Both the position numbers and the translations under genes were made by a program. Source: Roseburia sp. (GTDB lineage Bacteria > Bacillota > Clostridia > Lachnospirales > Lachnospiraceae). From it: a stretch of 64,000 bases of DNA. The stretch spans positions 20,485-84,484 of the forward strand of contig JAMPIG010000004.1 of the NCBI GenBank assembly GCA_023662875.1, given 5' to 3'. How positions within the stretch are numbered: position 1 is the first letter of the stretch; each line of letters begins with the position of its first letter. Of the stretch, positions 59,546-64,000 are shown one piece after another. The notes under the pieces are model-generated. The model was not told the DNA's origin. It searched no databases and saw nothing but the letters and a program-made list of their open reading frames with translations.

Positions 59546-61009
59546 TTACATCCCGCTATAGAATAGTTTCATCTTTTCGTATGCCTGCGTATCCTCTTTT
59601 TCGGCGGCATCGATGAGTCTGCCCAGTTTTTCCCGTATCAGGCGGCTGCCAAAGTTCTCCTGCATTCCCTCGGCGTCATTCCAATCTCCGATCAGGGACA
59701 TCATTTCACCGGCAATATTGCTGACTCTGTCAAAACAACCGGCAATATCCATACACAATGCCTTTTCTGAATTTTCATCTCGCTCCGCCAGCTCCGTAAA
59801 ATATTTTGCAGCCCATTTTCTCCCGTCATGGAGGCACGTTGTAGCATCATTTTGAACAAGAAGCTTAAAAAACAGATTGTCAAACGTACTGCCGTTTTCG
59901 AACCACTCTTCCCGCAAAAGCATTTCTTTCCACGCCTGATACGCCCTGATTCCCTTGGCATAGGTGTATTCTTCCCTCGGCTCCATGATTTCAAGCGCCA
60001 TCTTTACCGTCTCTTTGTCCGTATATGGAATATTATTTTTCTCCCCAATACACATGACCGCCTGCGTATCCGTATTTTCCCACCATGCTCCGCATTTGAA
60101 ATAGCCATTATCCATTATATCGACGGCGGCGGAAAATTCAGGATCCGCCTGGAAGAAATTCCAACCCATAACAACGTTTCCGTCCGACTCAAACCCGGCG
60201 ACAATACACGGCTCCGGAGGGCCGATAATTCCTAACGCAATAACAGGATAGCCCTTTGCCACCGCCGTTTTTATAAAAGCGGCAAATTCATCCTTGGAAG
60301 TCCCTTCCTCCCGCCCCAGGAAAGAAAATTCCCTTCCCAATGCCTTTGCCCCATACCTGTAAATTCCGTTCGATTCCTTCAGGGTATGATAGATGTCAAT
60401 GTTGCTCAAATCCCACTCCTCCCGATTCCAGACCAAACGGAATGCCGCGCCTGTCGCCGCCATAATACGGGCGTAGGAAACATCATCGCCCAGATATTCC
60501 GACACGGCTTTCACACAAATGGGAAACATTGTGTTGCTGCCATACGCGCCATGTTCTATTTTCCGAATGCCATATAATACCGTACCGTTTTTGTTTTGTT
60601 CCGTCATAATTTCATCGCTCTCCGTTTCTTTTCTGTCAAGCCGTTCCAACCCATACACGCCTGCCTCCAGCTGTTTCCTCATAATCACCGGCCGCTCTGT
60701 GCGAAAACGGCTTGGAGTCATATCAAAAATTTTTTTGAAAGCCCTCGTATAGGATTCCGGGCTGGAAAAACCGTTTTCCAGAGCGATCGTGAGAACCGTT
60801 TTATCAGAATGCAGCAGCTCAAACGCGGACGTGACCATTCTCCTCCTCTTGCAGTACTGCATAATCGGCATATTTACATTTCTGTAAAACAACTCCCTCA
60901 AATAGGTCTCCGAAAATCCAAAGCTTTTCGCCATCTCCCCTAAATTCATATTTTCAAGATGACTCTCCACATAGTTGACAAGGGCGTGTGATATGGCTGA
61001 ATAACTCAT
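59546..61009 (-). CDS. AraC-family regulator with BtrH-like C-terminal domain
   Basis: 487 residues. The AraC double HTH is at the N-terminus (about 8-105; NLGEMAKSFGFSETYLRELFYRNVN... FSSPESYTRAFKKIFDMTPSRFR). The rest (about 140-400) resembles the butirosin-BtrH-like, papain-fold region seen behind AraC domains in Clostridia (SARIMAATGAAFRLVW-type start; PVIALGIIGPPEPCIVAGFESDGNVVMGWNFFQ). A helical C-terminal part of about 90 residues completes it. The second domain probably senses a ligand. A catalytic role is not supported. The start overlaps a possible upstream ORF. Confidence 0.8.
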   Translation of the reverse strand: MSYSAISHALVNYVESHLENMNLGEMAKSFGFSETYLRELFYRNVNMPIMQYCKRRRMVTSAFELLHSDKTVLTIALENGFSSPESYTRAFKKIFDMTPSRFRTERPVIMRKQLEAGVYGLERLDRKETESDEIMTEQNKNGTVLYGIRKIEHGAYGSNTMFPICVKAVSEYLGDDVSYARIMAATGAAFRLVWNREEWDLSNIDIYHTLKESNGIYRYGAKALGREFSFLGREEGTSKDEFAAFIKTAVAKGYPVIALGIIGPPEPCIVAGFESDGNVVMGWNFFQADPEFSAAVDIMDNGYFKCGAWWENTDTQAVMCIGEKNNIPYTDKETVKMALEIMEPREEYTYAKGIRAYQAWKEMLLREEWFENGSTFDNLFFKLLVQNDATTCLHDGRKWAAKYFTELAERDENSEKALCMDIAGCFDRVSNIAGEMMSLIGDWNDAEGMQENFGSRLIREKLGRLIDAAEKEDTQAYEKMKLFYSGM

Positions 61010-61151
61010 GTTTATACCTGCTTCCCGTCGCGACGTAATAACAGTATATCAATTTCCCCGGGTACGGTCTTGACTTTTTTGAGGTTTGTCTGGGGTGCTT
61101 TTCTACAGAGCCTATTCTTTCTATTACACTGTCGGTTAAATCTGTTATCAT
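60954..61151 (-). CDS. Possible small upstream ORF overlapping the AraC/BtrH start
   Basis: 65 codons starting at ATG 61151 with an excellent GGGAGGAG site 4-5 nt upstream (MITDLTDSVIERIGSVEKH start). It reads into the first 19 codons of the AraC gene in another frame. No family is known. It may be a small regulatory ORF that controls translation of the regulator, or the surviving 5' end of a lost gene. Confidence 0.35.
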   Translation of the reverse strand: MITDLTDSVIERIGSVEKHPRQTSKKSRPYPGKLIYCYYVATGSRYKHELFSHITRPCQLCGESS

Positions 61152-61251
61152 AAACTCCTCCCTCTATTGAAAACTTAGTCGAAATATTGTTGCAACTTAT
61201 CAACGGGGTTTATTATACCTGTTTTGCGTCCCTTTAACGTTTTGCGTCTCT

Positions 61252-61698
61252 TCAGCGAAGCGCAATCTCCAACGCCGCCTTGAGTTCTTCGCTCGGATCC
61301 GGCAGGATAAGCCTTGCCGTGGCCTTTGCGCCCGCGTCCAGCGCGGCCTTTTTCACCTCTTCGGGGTTTTGGATTCCGTTGTCCTTTATATCCGTCCTGA
61401 ACTCGGCGCCGCAGGCGATGACCGTTATCTCGGGGTGCTTTGCCGTCAAGTCCCTTATGAACGCCAGCCCCTCATACGACGGATCCGCAATCACCGCTGC
61501 CGCCTCGTACTGATTGCAGAGCTGGACGGTCTCCTCCCACTGCATCGGCAGATGCTCATAGGGGTGATCTTTTGCCCACTGCGGATCGGGCGTGGGCAGA
61601 TCCTGTTTGATGCCCTCGTATCCGATCTTTTTGAGAGCCGATACAATCACATTGCGCATAAACACCGCTCGGTGCGCGACAATTACATACTTTGCCAT
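61252..61698 (-). CDS. Conserved hypothetical protein, 148 aa
   Basis: A soluble alpha/beta protein (AKYVIVAHRAVFMRNVIVSALKKIGY; EAAAVIADPSYEGLAFIRDLTAKHPEITVIACG) with the strand-helix rhythm of a response-regulator-like or Rossmann-like fold, but without the acidic phosphorylation pocket. Function unknown. AGGAGG is 8 nt before ATG 61698. Third gene downstream of the DUF1576 membrane protein, from which it is separated by a small gene and 71 bp. Confidence 0.7.
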   Translation of the reverse strand: MAKYVIVAHRAVFMRNVIVSALKKIGYEGIKQDLPTPDPQWAKDHPYEHLPMQWEETVQLCNQYEAAAVIADPSYEGLAFIRDLTAKHPEITVIACGAEFRTDIKDNGIQNPEEVKKAALDAGAKATARLILPDPSEELKAALEIALR

Positions 61699-61769
61699 AA
61701 AAAGTCCTCCTGTATTCAATATTTTTCGAAAAGCAGCTGGTTTCCTTTTTAATTGTATCACTATCCCCT

Positions 61770-62123
61770 TCATCGATCCAGCTCCTTATACAGCTTAATG
61801 TGAACCCTCCCGTCCTCGATCCGAATCTCCGCCTCGTCCACCATCGACCCGACCACCAACAGCTGGCTGGCCTCCCCAGGATCCCCGGTTCCGGCGAGCT
61901 CCCAGTAAAAATCCCCCAACGCCTCGTTTTTCGGCGCTTTCAAATATTTTTCCAGAGAGGGCAGCCTGTCCTCATACTCCGGCCTGTAATCCGCGTCAAA
62001 CTCAATCCTGGCCCGCCTGTCCTCCACCTGAATGGAAGAGCGGATATCCGCGGCCTCCATGGCGAAAAAGTACATGGTCAGCTCCTCTACAATGTTAGCC
62101 AGCTTCTTTTCATTGTGAATCAT
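61770..62123 (-). CDS. Conserved hypothetical protein, 117 aa
   Basis: Small soluble protein, helix first (NEKKLANIVEELTMYFFAME), then a two-strand region (IQVEDRRARIEFDADYRPEYEDRL) and a C-terminal strand pair (EAEIRIEDGRVHIKLYKE). No family recognised. ATG 62123 was chosen with AAAGGA 10 nt upstream; GTG 62132 abuts the site. It overlaps the DUF1576 gene by 14 bp, which suggests that it works with that membrane protein. Confidence 0.7.
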   Translation of the reverse strand: MIHNEKKLANIVEELTMYFFAMEAADIRSSIQVEDRRARIEFDADYRPEYEDRLPSLEKYLKAPKNEALGDFYWELAGTGDPGEASQLLVVGSMVDEAEIRIEDGRVHIKLYKELDR

Positions 62124-63405
62124 TTTCGGCACGTCCTTTCTTTCTCGCTTCCCGCCTTTTTCTTTTATCTCCGAAATTTTTCATAAAGCTTTCCAGCGCC
62201 GGAACCATAAAGATCGCTACCCAGCCCGCGCTGAAGCCGTTATTATAAAGATTTAAACCTCCGTACATCGGTGCCGTACACATCACCACGGCGGAATGCA
62301 CCATCCCCGTCAGAATCCCCGGAAGAAAACCGAACTGCCCGGCAATGGGAGACAGACCTACTCCGAATATAGCCGCCAGCTGGATCCCCGGCTCCGTCGG
62401 CTCATGACGGCTCAGGTATGTAAACAAGTATACCCCCAGGAGCACCGGAATATAATTTTTGACATGCGCACCAAAGGCGGCAAAACCGTAGGCCATCAGA
62501 ATCGAACCGATCACCGGCCCGGAAAGGTCGCCGCCGATCAACAGAATATAAGTGATACAGATCGCTCCCACAAGCCCCATATTCATCATCGTCGGCCCCA
62601 CGCCGTCCATGATGACAAAGTCCGTCACCGCCCGTCCCGGCCTGCTGAAAATCTTTTTCAGCCCGCCGAGCTTCCAGCCGCTGAGCCACCAGCCGCAGAC
62701 AAAGGTTCCCGCGAACAGCAGGTACAGCGCCGCCGCAATTCCCGCAGGTCGTCCGCTTTGCCAGAGAAGCACCGTGCCTCCGTCTATGCCGAAGGATTTC
62801 AGAATACAGTAAAAAACAAAGGCCAGAATTCCCGCGGAAAATCCGATGTTGAAAAGATTGTACCCCATATGCATGGACTGCGTATGCATGGAGAGCGGCG
62901 GCAGAAAGAAACCGATCACAATTCCCACAAGAACCGCCGCAGCAATTCGGATTCCCGCATGTACCGGCAACAGATAACAGAGCTCCGTCACAAAAGGTGC
63001 CAGACAAGTTCCAAAAAGCGCCGTATAAATCAGCCGTCCGAACCTGACATGATGCGCTTTCGTGTAAATCCATACTCCGAAGAGAATCGGCAGAATATTG
63101 AACGGGTTTTTCCCCCAGAGTCCATACCCGGCATTGATAAACAGCGTCGCCATCGTAGGCCCCGTAAAAGGAATCTTCTCCGCCAGAACCAATATCTCAC
63201 AGAGCGCCAGCACCAACGCCGCGTTCAGGAAGGCCGCCCCCATACCGCCCACCGTGAAAAAATCCGTGATCAGCATATTCTGGGACAGGATAATCTTCTG
63301 CAGTCCTTCCAAAATCCCCCGAGGACTGTCGCACAGAAAGGCCGCAGCCACGAGGGCGGCCAGAAAAATATTGACAAGATACTTCATCGCGTTTTCTTTT
63401 TTCAT
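62110..63405 (-). CDS. DUF1576 family membrane protein
   Basis: 431 residues with about 11-12 membrane helices in two repeated halves. Motifs recur: FFTVGGMGAAFLNAALVL, FINAGYGLWGKNPFNILPILFGVWIY, and in the second half MDGVGPTMMNMGLVGAICITYIL, MAYGFAAFGAHVKNYIPVLLGVYLF. HMGYNLFNIGFSAG and GGLNLYNNGFSAGWVA end the two halves. This pattern is that of DUF1576, a Clostridial transporter-like family of unknown substrate. GGAG is 5 nt before ATG 63405. It heads a three-gene operon. Confidence 0.85.
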   Translation of the reverse strand: MKKENAMKYLVNIFLAALVAAAFLCDSPRGILEGLQKIILSQNMLITDFFTVGGMGAAFLNAALVLALCEILVLAEKIPFTGPTMATLFINAGYGLWGKNPFNILPILFGVWIYTKAHHVRFGRLIYTALFGTCLAPFVTELCYLLPVHAGIRIAAAVLVGIVIGFFLPPLSMHTQSMHMGYNLFNIGFSAGILAFVFYCILKSFGIDGGTVLLWQSGRPAGIAAALYLLFAGTFVCGWWLSGWKLGGLKKIFSRPGRAVTDFVIMDGVGPTMMNMGLVGAICITYILLIGGDLSGPVIGSILMAYGFAAFGAHVKNYIPVLLGVYLFTYLSRHEPTEPGIQLAAIFGVGLSPIAGQFGFLPGILTGMVHSAVVMCTAPMYGGLNLYNNGFSAGWVAIFMVPALESFMKNFGDKRKRREARKKGRAENDSQ

Positions 63406-63480
63406 CGCTGCTCCGTTTCGAAACCGGTCTGTAGATTGTCGGCAGAACCTCATAAAACGGCGTCTGCCTTGAATAAGGTT

Positions 63481-63489
63481 ATTCTACCA
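63481..63489 (-). promoter_or_regulatory. Extended -10 promoter of the DUF1576 operon
   Basis: Minus-strand TGG-TAGAAT (TAGAAT = 63486-63481), about 80 bp before the start. No strong -35. Confidence 0.45.
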
Positions 63490-63536
63490 TATTTACAGCG
63501 CCGGTAGAAGAGAAAACTGAATTTTTCGCACAACCG

Positions 63537-63553
63537 ATTAACCGCCGGTTAAT
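63537..63553. promoter_or_regulatory. 17-bp perfect palindrome in divergent promoter region
   Basis: ATTAACCGCCGGTTAAT is a perfect 8+1+8 palindrome midway between the two divergent promoters. This makes it a likely operator shared by the DUF1576 operon and the OFA transporter (inference). Confidence 0.5.
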
Positions 63554-63624
63554 ATCACTGCGCCGCACAAATCTGTCTCTTTGAAGTTTCCCAACAGCCA
63601 GCGCAAATTCCGCGTTTGTACACC

Positions 63625-63653
63625 TTGCATTTTGTAAAAAAAAGTCGTATGAT
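63625..63653 (+). promoter_or_regulatory. Promoter of the OFA transporter gene
   Basis: TTGCAT (63625-63630), 17 bp, TATGAT (63648-63653), about 53 bp before ATG 63707. Confidence 0.7.
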
Positions 63654-63706
63654 AATTAAGGTTTCAAGTCTCACAAAACTGCAACAATAAAAGCGAGGGA
63701 TTTATC

Positions 63707-64000
63707 ATGAAAATTCAAAACAAATGGATTCGTGCAGCTATTCCTGCACTGCTTCTCCACTGCAGTATCGGTACTGTATACTGCTGGTCTATCTTCAGTC
63801 AGGAGATTGCGGATTATATCGGATTCTCCAAGAGCGCCACAGAATGGGCCTTCAGCTTTGCCATCTTCTTCCTTGGTATGTCGGCCGCCTTTCTGGGCAA
63901 CATAGTGGAAAAAGATATCCACCGCTCCTCTCTGATCGCCGCGATCTGCTTCGCCGTCGGTATGGCGGGAACCGGATTCTTTATCTGGTACGGCGGCGCG
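63707..64000 (+). CDS. OFA-family major facilitator transporter (3' partial)
   Basis: The first 98 residues of an MFS protein, cut by the end of the window. The opening RAAIPALLLHCSIGTVYCWSIFSQEIADYIGFSKSATEWAFSFAIFFLGMSAAFLGNIVE is characteristic of the oxalate/formate antiporter (OFA) family, with the first two to three helices visible. The substrate cannot be told; OFA members carry small organic acids and related anions. AGCGAGGG precedes ATG 63707, and a good promoter lies upstream. Confidence 0.88.
   Translation, partial: MKIQNKWIRAAIPALLLHCSIGTVYCWSIFSQEIADYIGFSKSATEWAFSFAIFFLGMSAAFLGNIVEKDIHRSSLIAAICFAVGMAGTGFFIWYGGA

Overview
The window looks like a chromosomal segment of a gut- or rumen-type Clostridia, most likely Lachnospiraceae. 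Supporting signs are Gram-positive ribosome-binding sites (AGGAGG type) before nearly every gene, SipW-type signal peptidase and its cargo, class C sortase with LPXTG proteins, DUF4179/ECF sigma pairs, AraC regulators with large membrane sensor regions, and short intergenic spaces. No rRNA, tRNA, CRISPR array, IS element or replication origin was recognised.

Layout. 1-4.7 kb: a membrane-anchored AraC-type regulator (cut by the window start) next to a CE12-like SGNH esterase. 4.8-5.5 kb: AbrB/PIN toxin-antitoxin pair. 5.5-7.3 kb: ECF sigma factor with a DUF4179 partner. 7.6-11.9 kb: a small coiled-coil protein, then a two-component system followed by a BcrAB-like ABC exporter. 12-19 kb: AlbA_2/Schlafen-like regulator, an acyltransferase remnant, a phosphoesterase, MgtC plus a CPA2 antiporter with a divergent LysR, and an XRE regulator. 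19.2-25.6 kb: an AT-rich island holding a protein kinase/NB-ARC/TPR STAND protein with an HTH partner and, in a second unit, a DUF1232 membrane protein, a tiny basic protein and a possible nuclease with a glycine-rich hydrophobic tail. It is a candidate defence or conflict system.

25.9-44.3 kb: a 17-kb minus-strand cell-surface operon. In transcription order it encodes a SARP/BTAD regulator, a 1788-residue LPETG protein with 26 HxHxxxC modules and a fibro-slime domain, an LPSTG major pilin, a class C sortase, a coiled-coil protein, a LepB-type signal peptidase, an accessory secreted protein, two TasA-like cargo proteins, a doubly anchored surface protein and SipW. Upstream of the SARP gene lies a 438-bp segment bounded by perfect 31-bp inverted repeats. 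It contains one strong promoter and a terminator-like hairpin and sits beside a tyrosine recombinase gene. I read this as an invertible promoter that switches the surface operon on and off. In this sequence the promoter points away from the operon (OFF).

44.6-64 kb: two tandem membrane paralogues, an ECF sigma/ABC transporter cluster with a triplicated translation start, a collapsed and an intact copy of a zinc-ribbon/SHOCT gene pair around a second PIN toxin-antitoxin pair, an orphan RelB-like antitoxin, a TauE/SafE-cytidylyltransferase fusion co-transcribed with a 2-isopropylmalate synthase that carries an AraC DNA-binding domain, an AraC/BtrH-like regulator, a DUF1576 membrane protein operon, and the start of an OFA-family transporter cut by the window end.

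All domain names are by eye from sequence motifs. No database search was possible.
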